In this document: piece after piece, positions 17,440 through 26,269 of the stretch
Layout of the letters: every line of letters begins with the position of its first letter
Numbering within the stretch: position 1 is the stretch's first letter
Assembly: GCF_002872335.1 (NCBI RefSeq)
Contig: NZ_NJAG01000041.1
Location: 1-64,000, forward strand
Reading direction: 5' to 3'
Length of the DNA stretch: 64,000 nucleotides
From: Siphonobacter sp. BAB-5405
Lineage (GTDB): Bacteria > Bacteroidota > Bacteroidia > Cytophagales > Spirosomataceae
The notes under the pieces: generated by a model
Database searches by the model: none
What the model saw: only the letters and a program-made list of their open reading frames with translations
What the model was told of the DNA's origin: nothing
Position numbers and translations under genes: made by a program

Positions 17440-17447
17440 CAAATTTA
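17440..17447 (-). promoter_or_regulatory. Candidate -7 box (TAAATTTG) of the AT-rich operon
   Basis: This is an exact TAnnTTTG on the minus strand, 60 nt upstream of the nucleotidyltransferase ATG. The region is very AT-rich and no -33 TTTG is evident, so chance is a real alternative. Confidence 0.4.
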
Positions 17448-17532
17448 ATTAGATCTAATAAAAATAATCAGACTTTTAGATAATAATTTATATTTACTAA
17501 CCGTGAGATTGTTAAATGTGCTCTAATTATTT

Positions 17533-17580
17533 GATTTTTTATGGTCCTAGCTCCAAAAATAGCTAGGACCATAAAAAATC
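17533..17580 (-). terminator. Strong intrinsic terminator of the tricorn-like gene
   Basis: A perfect 20-bp stem (GATTTTTTATGGTCCTAGCT with its complement) has an 8-nt loop and lies 12 nt beyond the stop of the tricorn-like gene. The T6 run is inside the descending arm. Confidence 0.88.
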
Positions 17581-17592
17581 AAAATAAACTTC

Positions 17593-20500
17593 TTACTTCA
17601 CCTCACCCAACAACACCTCAACCGCCTTTTCCAGCTGCTGATCTTTGCCGGTGCTTACCTGCTCGTAGTCGTTCCAGACTTTGATGTCGGGTTCGGTTTG
17701 CCAGTTTTCGAGGTATTTGCCGTTCATGGCTTTTACGCCCAGCGGCGGTACGCCCCAGCGAACGCTGTTGTCCTGCAGGGATTCCCAACCAGCGAAGGTA
17801 CAGGTGCCCGGTACGGGCTGACCTACCAGTTTGCCCAGCTTCATTTCCTGTACGGTAAAGGCGTAGCAGTGACCGTCGGAATAATTCGCCTCGTTGGCCA
17901 GCGAAATGCTCGGCTTCGTCCAGCGGAAGTTGGGTTCGTAGCCGTTACTGCGGGTATCCGTGGTGTAATCCAGGAACTTCTTGCCCGAGAGGAACATCGC
18001 CAGATCGGCCACGAGATCGCCTCCGCCGTTGAAGCGGGTATCAATGACAATCCCTTTCTTATCGGCATACTTGCCCATTACCTCCTCGTAAGTCATACGG
18101 TACGCTCCGTCGTTCATGCCCGGAATGTGTACGTAACCCAGTTGACCCTTGCTCAGGCGTTCGACTTCATCCTGATTACGTTTCACCCAGCGACGGTACA
18201 GCAGCGTACTCTCCTCACCCAGCGATACGGGCTTCACAATGATTTCGCGACGTTCTTTGCCGTCTACCACCGTCAGCAAGGTATTCTTACCCGCCTTGCG
18301 GTTCAGGTACTGGGCCAGATCGCGGGCGGGCGTAATCGTTTCGCCGTCGATAGCCTCGATGATCATGCCAGGCTTTACGTTCAGATTCGCCTTCGATAGG
18401 GGACCATTGGCCAGCACTTCTTCCACCTTGATGCCGTTTCCGCTAAAGTTCGGATCGTAGAAAATACCCAGCGACGCCGTCTGATCGGCATTGGCGTTAA
18501 AGCTTCCGTAGGAAGAACCACTATGCGACACGTTCAGCTCACCCAGCAATTCGCTCAGCATTTCCGAAAATTCGTAGTTGTTGCTGATGTGCGGCAGATA
18601 CTTTTCGTAATCGGGTTTGTAGCTGTCCCAGTTGATGCCGTGGTAACCGCCCGTGTAGAAGGTCTCCTTGGTGCGACGCCATACGTGCTCGAACATAAAC
18701 TGCCGCTCGGCCAGCGTATTCAACATCATTTCACCGCTGACGTTAATGCCTTCCTGTTTCGAGGTAGCCGGATCAATTTTCACGATGCGACCGTCCGTAT
18801 TCAGGAAAATGTTCTTCTGGTCTTTGTCCCACACCATTGAGCCCCCGCCGGAGTTCAGCGGAATCAGCATTTTGGTTTCTTTGGTACGCAGGTTCGTCGA
18901 CCACAGGTTATAGCCTTTCTCAAAACGGGCGAGGTAATACAGCGTTTCACCGTCTTTACTGATCAGTGCATCGGCCAGCGAAGCCGAGTGGATGGTCAGT
19001 TTCGCCTTACGATCCGCCAGTCCTTCCCACTCGATCAGGATATTTTTGACGCTGTCTTTCTTGGCAACTTTGGCGTCTTTCTTCTTGGTAGTATCGGCTT
19101 TCGCGTTTTTTTCGTCGATGTCCTTCGCCAGAGCCGCCTCTTCCTTACTCAGTTTAAACTTGTCAAAGGCTTCCTGCGTAAAGAACATCGCGTATACGTC
19201 TGAGGTACCGCCGCCGCTCATGGCCGCCGCCCGCAAACCGTCGCGGTTACTGAACCAGAGCATGGCTTTACCCCCCATGACCCACTTGGCCCGGAAATCC
19301 TGGAAACCGCTTTCGGTCAGGTTGCGTACCTTGCCCTTACCGCTGGCTTCTACGATACCAATTTCTCCGGCGGCGATGCCCGGCATGCTGTAATCAAACA
19401 AGAACCATTTACTGTCGGGACTCCACTGGAAGTACTGGTCATTATCCCGCATCGAGAATAATTCCTTATCGGTCAGAATACTACGGGTCTGCTTGGAGGC
19501 GATGTTGTATACCTTCAGCGTCATCCGGTTTTCGATAAAGGCGATTTCCTTGCCGTCGGGCGAATACTCCGGCTCGTAGTTTTCCTTGCTGTTGTCAATG
19601 ATCGGTGTTTCCTTGATCAGCGTGGAAGCATAGAAATAGGGTTCTTCCTTGCGGGTAATCCGGGTTTCGTAGATCTTCCAGGTATTACCACGTTCGGACG
19701 CGTACAGCAGGGCTTTGCCATCGGGCGAGAAGCTAACGTCGGTTTCCTGCTCGGGGGTATTGGTAATGCGTTTGGTAATACCACCTTCAAGGGAGCTGAC
19801 GAATACTTCGCCCCGGAATAAAAAGGCCACTTCTTTGCCATTGGGAGATACGGCCATACCGCGAACACCACCGCTGACGGGCAGTACTTTTTCATTGTTG
19901 CTACGGGCATCGGCGGCGATACTAATACTCAGCTTTTGCGGTTTGCCGCTGGGCTGCATCGTGTACAGATCACCGTCGTAACTAAAACAGAGCGTACCGT
20001 TCTGAGCCTGACTCAAAAACCGCACGGGGTGTTTTTTGAAGGACGTCAGGGCCTGCGGCTGCGTCGGATTATCCAGCGAAAGTTTGTAGACGTTGAAGGA
20101 GCCGTTACCTTCGCTCAGGTATACCAGACTTTTATCGTTATCGGCGAAAATCGGATTCCGATCCTCCCCAGCAAAGGTGGTGAGTTTGGTATGCTTCTTA
20201 GCTTTGGCATCGTACACCCAAATGTCCCGCGTAATGGAGGAAACGTGGTGCTTCCGCCAGGCGTTTTCGCCGCCTTTTTTATCGTGGTATACCAGCTTGT
20301 TGCCGTCTTTACTGAATTTCACGTCCTCAGCGGGCGTCGTGAAGAGCTGCTCGACGCGGCCCCCCTGTAGGGAGACTTTGTACAATTCCGGTTGTGATCC
20401 GGTTGGAAACTGCCGGTTGCTGGCCACGTCCATGCGGGCAGAACCAAACACGACCTGCTTCCCATCGGGCGTAAACTCGTAGGGGTACTCGGCCGCCGAG

Positions 20501-20817
20501 TGATACGTCAGGCGTTTGGCCTCCCCGCCGTCGACGGCAATGGTAAAGACATCGAAGTTTCCGTAACGATCCGACGCAAAGGCGATGGTTTTGCTATCGC
20601 GGGACCATACGGGCATGAAGTCATGGGCTTCGTGGAATGTCAGCGGTGTGGCGACACCACCCGTAGCGGCCACTTTCCAGAGATCACCCTTGTAGGTGAA
20701 TACTATTGTTTTTCCATCGGGCGAAAGGGCCGGATATCGCAGCCAGGAAGGCGTTTGCTGAGCCTGCGAAACCAGTGCCCAACTTGCCAGCAGTAAGGCG
20801 GTAATAATCTTTTTCAC
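17593..20817 (-). CDS. Tricorn-like S41 family serine protease
   Basis: This 1074-aa exported protease has a signal peptide (to SQAQ at 20) followed by repeated WD40/TolB-like beta-propeller blades (for example LSPDGKTIVFTYKGDLW and WSRDSKTIAFASDRYGN), as in tricorn N-terminal propellers. A lysine-rich acidic linker occurs at about 575-600 (KDIDEKNAKADTTKKKDAK). A PDZ domain follows (about 770-860), then the S41 core with GIVIDTRFNGGGDLVADLAMFLSG and the catalytic Ser980 in NYSDGHCYAF. A later conserved Glu is at about 1037 (LENW). It begins with GTG, supported by the signal peptide. In bacteria such proteins degrade oligopeptides in the periplasm or at the surface. It is monocistronic. Confidence 0.92.
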   Translation of the reverse strand: MKKIITALLLASWALVSQAQQTPSWLRYPALSPDGKTIVFTYKGDLWKVAATGGVATPLTFHEAHDFMPVWSRDSKTIAFASDRYGNFDVFTIAVDGGEAKRLTYHSAAEYPYEFTPDGKQVVFGSARMDVASNRQFPTGSQPELYKVSLQGGRVEQLFTTPAEDVKFSKDGNKLVYHDKKGGENAWRKHHVSSITRDIWVYDAKAKKHTKLTTFAGEDRNPIFADNDKSLVYLSEGNGSFNVYKLSLDNPTQPQALTSFKKHPVRFLSQAQNGTLCFSYDGDLYTMQPSGKPQKLSISIAADARSNNEKVLPVSGGVRGMAVSPNGKEVAFLFRGEVFVSSLEGGITKRITNTPEQETDVSFSPDGKALLYASERGNTWKIYETRITRKEEPYFYASTLIKETPIIDNSKENYEPEYSPDGKEIAFIENRMTLKVYNIASKQTRSILTDKELFSMRDNDQYFQWSPDSKWFLFDYSMPGIAAGEIGIVEASGKGKVRNLTESGFQDFRAKWVMGGKAMLWFSNRDGLRAAAMSGGGTSDVYAMFFTQEAFDKFKLSKEEAALAKDIDEKNAKADTTKKKDAKVAKKDSVKNILIEWEGLADRKAKLTIHSASLADALISKDGETLYYLARFEKGYNLWSTNLRTKETKMLIPLNSGGGSMVWDKDQKNIFLNTDGRIVKIDPATSKQEGINVSGEMMLNTLAERQFMFEHVWRRTKETFYTGGYHGINWDSYKPDYEKYLPHISNNYEFSEMLSELLGELNVSHSGSSYGSFNANADQTASLGIFYDPNFSGNGIKVEEVLANGPLSKANLNVKPGMIIEAIDGETITPARDLAQYLNRKAGKNTLLTVVDGKERREIIVKPVSLGEESTLLYRRWVKRNQDEVERLSKGQLGYVHIPGMNDGAYRMTYEEVMGKYADKKGIVIDTRFNGGGDLVADLAMFLSGKKFLDYTTDTRSNGYEPNFRWTKPSISLANEANYSDGHCYAFTVQEMKLGKLVGQPVPGTCTFAGWESLQDNSVRWGVPPLGVKAMNGKYLENWQTEPDIKVWNDYEQVSTGKDQQLEKAVEVLLGEVK

Positions 20818-21023
20818 GGGAGAATGTTAGTTTGAGACAAACAGGCAAGATAAGGGTTTTCTTCGTTTGTTTTTAGGGATTTTGAGTGGATGTGAGGAGT
20901 AGTAGGTGTTTTTCTATAATGTTTATTTTATAGAGTCAAAAACTAGGCTTCTCTTGGGGGCTTGATTTGGTTCATACAATCAGTATTTCGTCCCGCAACC
21001 ATGGCTGGTTTTTTAGTCCGTAT

Positions 21024-21158
21024 GCATTCCATGCCGGGCATCCCATGCCGGCACGCCCACCGCTGACTTCCTCTTGCTCAGGCCACCGCATTGCCGAGGG
21101 AGCCACCATGGAATGGCCCCCATGGAATGGTAGACGGCTTGAGCCCAGCATGGAATGC
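21024..21158. repeat. Cluster of 11-bp CATGGAAT palindrome-like units (family D)
   Basis: Units are GCATTCCATGC (21024-21034), GCATCCCATGC (21038-21048), CCATGGAATGG (21106-21116 and 21120-21130) and GCATGGAATGC (21148-21158). The first two are in the opposite orientation to the last three, so the block can fold into alternative hairpins. It lies in a gene-free, GC-rich stretch (20818-21430) between the tricorn-like and PPOX genes, and open frames across it are not protein-like. Confidence 0.65.
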
Positions 21159-21278
21159 GATAGGACCGGGATCGGGTTTATGTCGTCCATGAAGGTATTC
21201 AACTGTAGTTAACAACTGTGAACTATAAACTATTGCTGGAAAATGAAAACCTCTCCCGCCGGTGAGCAACGGAACGAC

Positions 21279-21326
21279 CTACGATAGCCGCAACGCGGTG
21301 GCCTAGCGTAGGCTATCGTTAGTCGT
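21279..21326. repeat. Intergenic hairpin CTACGATAGCC/GGCTATCGTTAG
   Basis: An 11-bp stem with one extra base on the right arm spans a GC-rich loop that itself repeats CCTAGCGTAGG-like sequence. It is non-coding and lies between repeat family D and the 3' end of the PPOX gene. It has no T tract, so it is not a typical terminator. Confidence 0.45.
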
Positions 21327-21430
21327 GGAAAGGCTCATCGGCTACTAGCCAGCCAGTGAGGAGGACCGCACTACGTCTAGGTGTATAACGCACTTATTTC
21401 AAACCCATTCACAAACCCCTTAAAATCTTC

Positions 21431-21982
21431 CTACAGCAATCCCAGATCCGTCACCAACCCATCCAGACTTTTGAGGTTGTTTTTCTGTACATACTCCGCT
21501 AGTCCGTCTTCTCCTTTTTTCTCAGCCCATTGAAAATGAATGTCGCGTTCGCCGACGTAATCGTACAGGGGTACGCCAAAACCGCAGGAAGTCTGTACCA
21601 AATCGATGTCGGCGACAATCAGCTGACGCGTACTGGGATAAATCGTAAACTGCGGAGCAAGGCTTTCCCACTCCTCGGAGCCGGGCAATACGGCGTGACC
21701 TTTACCGTACAGTTTGAGGATCAGCGGGGAGCCTTCAAACGAGCAGAACATGAAGGTAATGCGTCCGTTTTCCAGGGTATGGGCGGAGGTTTCGTTGCCG
21801 CTACTGATCAAATCCATGTAGGCCACCTGGTTTTCGGATAGTACGCGAAAACAATCCAGTCCTTTCGGTGAAAGATTAACCCGGCCATCACCGCTCAAAG
21901 GTGCGGTGGCGACGAAGAAAATATGTTGTTTTTTGATAAATGCCTGCTGTGCATCAGGAATCACGGAATAGAATTTGCCCAT
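21431..21982 (-). CDS. Pyridoxamine 5'-phosphate oxidase-fold flavoprotein
   Basis: The 183-aa protein belongs to the PPOX/FMN-binding split-barrel superfamily. GDGRVNLSPKGLDCFRVL and SGNETSAHTLENGRITFMFCSFEG are the characteristic strands for FMN phosphate and ring contacts; DRxSxR-like elements of true PNPOx are missing. The family holds F420- or FMN-dependent reductases and proteins of unknown role, so no substrate is offered. The start ATG lies only 12 nt from a 29-bp perfect hairpin, which limits where its promoter can be. Confidence 0.82.
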   Translation of the reverse strand: MGKFYSVIPDAQQAFIKKQHIFFVATAPLSGDGRVNLSPKGLDCFRVLSENQVAYMDLISSGNETSAHTLENGRITFMFCSFEGSPLILKLYGKGHAVLPGSEEWESLAPQFTIYPSTRQLIVADIDLVQTSCGFGVPLYDYVGERDIHFQWAEKKGEDGLAEYVQKNNLKSLDGLVTDLGLL

Positions 21983-21994
21983 AATCTTGAATAA

Positions 21995-22059
21995 GAAAAG
22001 CCCAAAACGATACGTGGCAAAAGTAGTATTCTTTTGCCACGTATCGTTTTGGGCTTTTC
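21995..22059 (-). terminator. 29-bp perfect hairpin between AI-2E and PPOX genes
   Basis: GAAAAGCCCAAAACGATACG... pairs without mismatch over 29 bp around a 7-nt loop (22024-22030). It begins 15 nt beyond the stop of the AI-2E family gene and is followed by a T-rich tail on the minus strand, so it should terminate that gene. It also ends 12 nt before the PPOX start codon. Confidence 0.85.
22018..22025 (-). promoter_or_regulatory. Candidate -7 box (TACTTTTG) inside the hairpin
   Basis: A TAnnTTTG match on the minus strand straddles the loop and descending arm. Transcription from it would begin about 30 nt before the PPOX ATG and would leave the hairpin unformed in the mRNA. No -33 element was found. 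Confidence 0.4.
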
Positions 22060-22073
22060 AATCTACTAGTGCC

Positions 22074-23162
22074 TTACTTTTTCCCGAACCAGCCTTTGAC
22101 TTTATCCATGAAGTTGGACTCCTTTTTCTTGGGTTCCTCGCCAATCAGGAATCCGTACGGTTTCAACGGCTCAATATGATCGCAGATAATCTTGACGATA
22201 CCCAGTAGCGGCAGGGCCAGAATCATGCCCGGTATTCCCCAGACGGTTTCGCCCACGACGATAATGAAGATCGTAAACAGCGGATTGATGTTTACCCCAC
22301 TGCCCACAATGAGCGGTTCGAGTAAATAGGTTTGGATAAACTGTACCAGGGCGTAAACGATGACAATCCCAATAATCGCGTTGCTATCCCCGCTCTGGGC
22401 TAACGTAATAAGAATGGTTAAACCCGTTCCCATCAGATTTCCGATAAAAGGAATGATTTCGAGCAAACCGCATAGAATCGCCAGAAAGATCGCGTGTTTA
22501 ACGCCCACAATGCTAAAGCCGATTCCGTACAGCACCCACAGCATGACGATCATACTGGCCAGTCCCATGAGGTACTTCTGACCAACTTCGCTGGTTTTGG
22601 AGATGATGGTACGGGCTTCGAACTGGTCGTCGGCGGGTGTTAGTTTGAGGATGAATGTTTTGATATGACTCCGAAAGAGCATCAGCAAAAACAGGTACAC
22701 CAGCATCAGTATGGTATCCACGGCCATTCCCATAACTCCGTTTAGCACGCCCGTCACCACGGAAGAAAGCTGTCCGGAACTGGAGGACTGCTGTTCTTTT
22801 ACCATCTCCTGCTGCTTTTTGGCATCAATACCCAGCGTCTGACTGATGTACTGTTTGGCTTTGCTGACCATATCAGTGATTTTCTGATCGATGCCGCTCA
22901 TGTCTTCGATCAGATCGGACAGTTGCCACTGAATCAGAAAGGCCAGTCCGGCAATAACCAGCAGAAAAAGGAAAATGCACAGCAGGGCGGCGGGTCCGCG
23001 ACTGATCCCTTTTCGTTCGAAACGGGTACTGAGCGGCAGAAATAACATGGCCAGTAAGCCTGCAATGACCAGTGGTACCAGTACGGGTTTAGCCAGGAAT
23101 AAGGCTCCAAACAGGAGAAATAGAAAAATCAGAAAGCGGGTGGGCTTTACAAGTGCTTGCAT
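22074..23162 (-). CDS. AI-2E family transporter (PerM-like)
   Basis: This 362-aa inner-membrane protein has about eight hydrophobic segments. The family pattern is a TM pair, a charged loop (about 85-125, with coiled-coil-like KQQEMVKEQQSSSSG), then TM segments including LLEPLIVGSGVNINPLFTIFIIVVGETVWGIPGMILALP. Members export small molecules or sodium; autoinducer-2 transport should not be assumed. The basic C-terminal tail (EEPKKKESNFMDKVKGWFGKK) is cytosolic. It is monocistronic with a strong terminator. Confidence 0.92.
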   Translation of the reverse strand: MQALVKPTRFLIFLFLLFGALFLAKPVLVPLVIAGLLAMLFLPLSTRFERKGISRGPAALLCIFLFLLVIAGLAFLIQWQLSDLIEDMSGIDQKITDMVSKAKQYISQTLGIDAKKQQEMVKEQQSSSSGQLSSVVTGVLNGVMGMAVDTILMLVYLFLLMLFRSHIKTFILKLTPADDQFEARTIISKTSEVGQKYLMGLASMIVMLWVLYGIGFSIVGVKHAIFLAILCGLLEIIPFIGNLMGTGLTILITLAQSGDSNAIIGIVIVYALVQFIQTYLLEPLIVGSGVNINPLFTIFIIVVGETVWGIPGMILALPLLGIVKIICDHIEPLKPYGFLIGEEPKKKESNFMDKVKGWFGKK

Positions 23163-23217
23163 CGGACAATACGGTTGAAGGTAAAAAAATAAATTGCTAG
23201 AAAACAGTGCCAGCGGT

Positions 23218-24819
23218 TCATTCCAACCGGATGATCACACCCGCCTGTTTATCCAGCGTTAGGGAATTATCTTTCCACTGTCCTTCCAGACTGGTAGAAG
23301 TAGCCAGCTCCACGTGCCCTTTGAACGCATACGCTCCCGTGTGAACGTAAACGGGTTCATCACTCAGATTCAGGGCAATCAGGAAGCGGTCCCGCCCTTC
23401 CCAGCGACGAGCGTAGAGCAAGGCCTGTTCATTGGAAAATACCGGAATGTATACGCCGCTGTGCAGGGCGGGTTCGCGTTGCCGCAGGGCCATCAGTCGT
23501 TTGTACAGCCAAAGGATCGAATCCGGGTCCTGTTGCTGCGTTTCTACGTCACTTTCGAACGTACTGGCCCTGATCCAGGGGCTGACCTCACTGAAACCAC
23601 CGTACACGCTGGGGTTCCAACGCATATTCGTTCGAACGGAATCACGCATGAAGTACTGACGTTCTTTCACCAGCGGCTGCGGGTCTTTTCGTTCGGCTAC
23701 CGGAATTTCGGTCTGCGTCATCCCGATTTCGTCGCCATAGTACAGCGTGGGCGTTCCCCGAAGCGTCAACAGTAGCATTGCTGCCACGCGGGCCTGAGGG
23801 GCTCCTACCCGACTGGCGATGCGTCGCTGATCGTGGTTGGCCATGACCCAGTTGGGCCAGGCCTGCGGAGGTAGCAGCCCTTCGTATTCATCAATGGCTC
23901 GGGCGATTTCACTACTCTTCCAGGGTAACACCAGCAATCGGCTATTCATGGACAGGTGAGCCCCTTCGCCTTTGATGCCGTGATAAAATATGGTTTCAGG
24001 CGTAGGCAGATTCACTTCCACGAGCATTAACCGTTCCTCGTATTCATCGATTAAACCCCGCATTTTGCGAACAATGTCATAGATTTCCGGCTGATGGGCC
24101 GAATACGTTGTTAGCAACTGTTCATCTTCCGGCATATCGGGTGTAAAGGCGGAATTATGCGGATTATCCCGCCAGTGTTCGTCTTTGATGAGGTGCCAGA
24201 AGGCATCGATGCGAAAACCATCCGCTCCGCGATCCAGCCAGAACCGCATGATCCGGAGCATTTCCTGCTGTACTTCCGGATTCCGCCAATTCAAATCCGG
24301 CTGATGTTTCCCGAAGGCATGGTAGTAGTATTTTCCAACGGCAGGCTCCCATTCCCAGGCCGCTCCACCGAATTCGCTGAGCCAGTTGTTCGGCGGATAT
24401 TGATTGGCCCGGGGTTCTTTCCAGAGGTACCAATCATGTTTCGGATTTTCGCGGGAAGAGCGGGATTCCTTAAACCAGGGGTGTTCGTCAGAGGTATGGT
24501 TGGGTACTAAATCCAGAATGATTTTCAGTTGACGCCGATGAGCTTCTGCTACCAGTGCCTCGAAATCGGCAAACGTGCCTGCTTCGGGATCGATGGCCGT
24601 ATAGTCCGAAACGTCATAGCCAAAATCGTAGTGGGGTGAAGGATAGAACGGCGATAACCAAAGGGCCGTTATGCCCAGCCATTGGAAATAATCCAGTCGC
24701 TGGATCAGGCCTCTCAGATCGCCTACCCCATCGGCGTTACTATCCTGAAAAGATTTGATGTATACCTGATAAATAATTCCCTGTTGCCACCAACGTTGCG
24801 TAGTTGAGCTGTTTTCCAT
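23218..24819 (-). CDS. GH13 alpha-glucosidase / oligosaccharide hydrolase
   Basis: This 533-aa cytosolic alpha-amylase-family enzyme has no signal peptide. The conserved regions are DLVPNHT (region I), GFRIDAFWH with the nucleophile Asp205 (region II), LMLVEVN with the acid/base Glu268 (region III) and MANHDQRR with Asp330 (region IV). The QPDLNW and opening WWQQGIIYQVYIKSFQDSNADGVGDLRG are those of alpha-glucosidases and related oligo-glucosidases rather than endo-amylases. It probably removes glucose from short alpha-glucans or sucrose-like substrates; linkage preference is not predictable here. It is a single gene without visible regulators. Confidence 0.92.
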   Translation of the reverse strand: MENSSTTQRWWQQGIIYQVYIKSFQDSNADGVGDLRGLIQRLDYFQWLGITALWLSPFYPSPHYDFGYDVSDYTAIDPEAGTFADFEALVAEAHRRQLKIILDLVPNHTSDEHPWFKESRSSRENPKHDWYLWKEPRANQYPPNNWLSEFGGAAWEWEPAVGKYYYHAFGKHQPDLNWRNPEVQQEMLRIMRFWLDRGADGFRIDAFWHLIKDEHWRDNPHNSAFTPDMPEDEQLLTTYSAHQPEIYDIVRKMRGLIDEYEERLMLVEVNLPTPETIFYHGIKGEGAHLSMNSRLLVLPWKSSEIARAIDEYEGLLPPQAWPNWVMANHDQRRIASRVGAPQARVAAMLLLTLRGTPTLYYGDEIGMTQTEIPVAERKDPQPLVKERQYFMRDSVRTNMRWNPSVYGGFSEVSPWIRASTFESDVETQQQDPDSILWLYKRLMALRQREPALHSGVYIPVFSNEQALLYARRWEGRDRFLIALNLSDEPVYVHTGAYAFKGHVELATSTSLEGQWKDNSLTLDKQAGVIIRLE

Positions 24820-24920
24820 AGCTGATTCAAAAGTCCCGTGATGGGTGCGAAACGTGCTTGTATCAGGGAAACGATCTAAAGACCATTCTGTTTATACGTC
24901 ATACTTTTTCGGAAAAACGC

Positions 24921-24956
24921 AACAGCCGAAATCACCTTGAGGTGATTTCGGCTGTT
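24921..24956 (-). terminator. Intrinsic terminator of the aldo/keto reductase
   Basis: A 17-bp perfect stem (AACAGCCGAAATCACCT and its complement) has a very short loop and starts 21 nt past the stop. On the minus strand GCGTTTTTC follows. Confidence 0.85.
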
Positions 24957-24976
24957 CCTAAGGTATTCTTTGTCCG

Positions 24977-25828
24977 CTACATCGAAAGTTGTTCAAACTC
25001 TTCCTCGGAAAGCTCAATATCGGCGGCCTTGAGGTTTTCCTGCAAGTGTTCGATGGAACTGGTACCGGGGATGAGCAGAATATTGGGTGAACGCTTCAGC
25101 AACCAGGCCAAAGCAATCTGGGCCGTAGTAGCCTGATGGGCTTCGGCAATCTGCTGAATTTTATCTTTGAGTTTGTCTGGACCCGATGCCAGCGGAAACC
25201 AGGGGATGAAGGCCATCCCCCGTTCCACGGTATAGTCGAGTACGGATTCCCATTGCCGGTTACCAAGGTTATACAGGTTCTGCACGGACACGATGGGTAC
25301 CACTTTTTCGGCCTGTTCAATCTGTTTGACATCTACTTCACTCAGGCCTACGTACTTGATTTTACCGGCTTTGACGGCTTCGGCTACCGGAGCCAGCGTT
25401 TCTTCGACGGGAATTTTAGGGTCAAAGCGGTGCAACTGCCAGAGATCGATGGTATCGACGTTGAGACGTTTCAGACTTCCTTCGATATTTTCCTGAATGT
25501 ACTTGGGATCACCGTTGGGTACCCACTTGTTGGGTCCCGGGCGGTTAAAGCCCCCTTTGGTTGCAATCACCAGACCCGAGGCATACGGTTGCAGGGCCTC
25601 GGCAATCAGAGTTTCGTTGTATTTAGGTCCGTAGGCTTCGGCCGTATCAATGAAGTTGACACCCCCAGCCACGGCGGCCTGAAGTACTTTTTTTGCATTT
25701 TCGCGGTCGGCTACTTCGCCAAACACACCAAAGCCGGTGAGTTGCATGGCTCCGTATCCCAGACGGTTGATCGTCAGATCTCCGCCCAAATCATAAGTCA
25801 GGGAATTGGTTTGTGTTGACATGGTCAT
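24977..25828 (-). CDS. Aldo/keto reductase
   Basis: This 283-aa NADPH-dependent (alpha/beta)8 reductase has the catalytic tetrad Asp61 (FIDTAEAYG), Tyr66, Lys91 (VIATKGG) and His133 (LWQLHRFD). The NADP-binding end is present as LLIPGTSSIEHLQENLKA. It resembles the oxidoreductases of the YajO/pyridoxal-reductase-like AKR branch, but the substrate is unknown. It is cytosolic and monocistronic, and an AraC-type regulator gene lies about 440 nt upstream on the same strand across a repeat cluster. Confidence 0.93.
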   Translation of the reverse strand: MTMSTQTNSLTYDLGGDLTINRLGYGAMQLTGFGVFGEVADRENAKKVLQAAVAGGVNFIDTAEAYGPKYNETLIAEALQPYASGLVIATKGGFNRPGPNKWVPNGDPKYIQENIEGSLKRLNVDTIDLWQLHRFDPKIPVEETLAPVAEAVKAGKIKYVGLSEVDVKQIEQAEKVVPIVSVQNLYNLGNRQWESVLDYTVERGMAFIPWFPLASGPDKLKDKIQQIAEAHQATTAQIALAWLLKRSPNILLIPGTSSIEHLQENLKAADIELSEEEFEQLSM

Positions 25829-25999
25829 TCATTGGTTTCAAACGAAAATCTTCTTAAGAATCTCATGCCATGCGTGGTGACGAAAGTATCCCAAAGCTCC
25901 GGGTTCTCTATTTCCTACGTTTGGGTTGTACCTAAAGCACAGAGCTTTGTATAAACATCAACGTTTGGTGGAATGGTACTCCTTAAAGTTGGGCATGCT

Positions 26000-26187
26000 A
26001 ACCCCGAAGGGGTTCCATTTGATTAGCCCCGTATGCAATGCGGGGTACAAATGCGAGATTAAAACTCATGCGGGGGAAATTTCGATCCATGGGTGCAATG
26101 CGGGGTACTAATGCGGCATGAAAGAGAAATGCAAAAATCCTCCATGGGTACAACCCATGGCTATGGATATTGAACCCCTTCGGGGTT
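26000..26187. repeat. Palindromic repeat cluster (family A), locus 1
   Basis: It contains AACCCCGAAGGGGTT (26000-26014), CCCCGTATGCAATGCGGGG (26027-26045), a partial GTGCAATGCGGGG (26093-26105), CCATGGGT-ACA-ACCCATGG (26142-26160) and AACCCCTTCGGGGTT (26173-26187). The same units, including the exact 19-mer, recur at 51.5-51.77 kb. It is non-coding. The remainder of 25829-26269 shows no gene. Confidence 0.8.
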
Positions 26188-26269
26188 GGGCTTGCTAATC
26201 CTGAGGCGGTTCAATATCAATACGGGAAGCCTAAGTGCGGGACGAAGACAAATGCGTGAAAACAGTAAA

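Noticed and set aside
20972-21202. Open frames on both strands across repeat family D
   Set aside because: They are made by the palindromic repeats themselves; the peptide has no fold-like pattern.
25926-26187. Possible CRISPR array from repeated hairpins
   Set aside because: The repeats are palindromes of mixed type and spacing without uniform spacers or cas genes.
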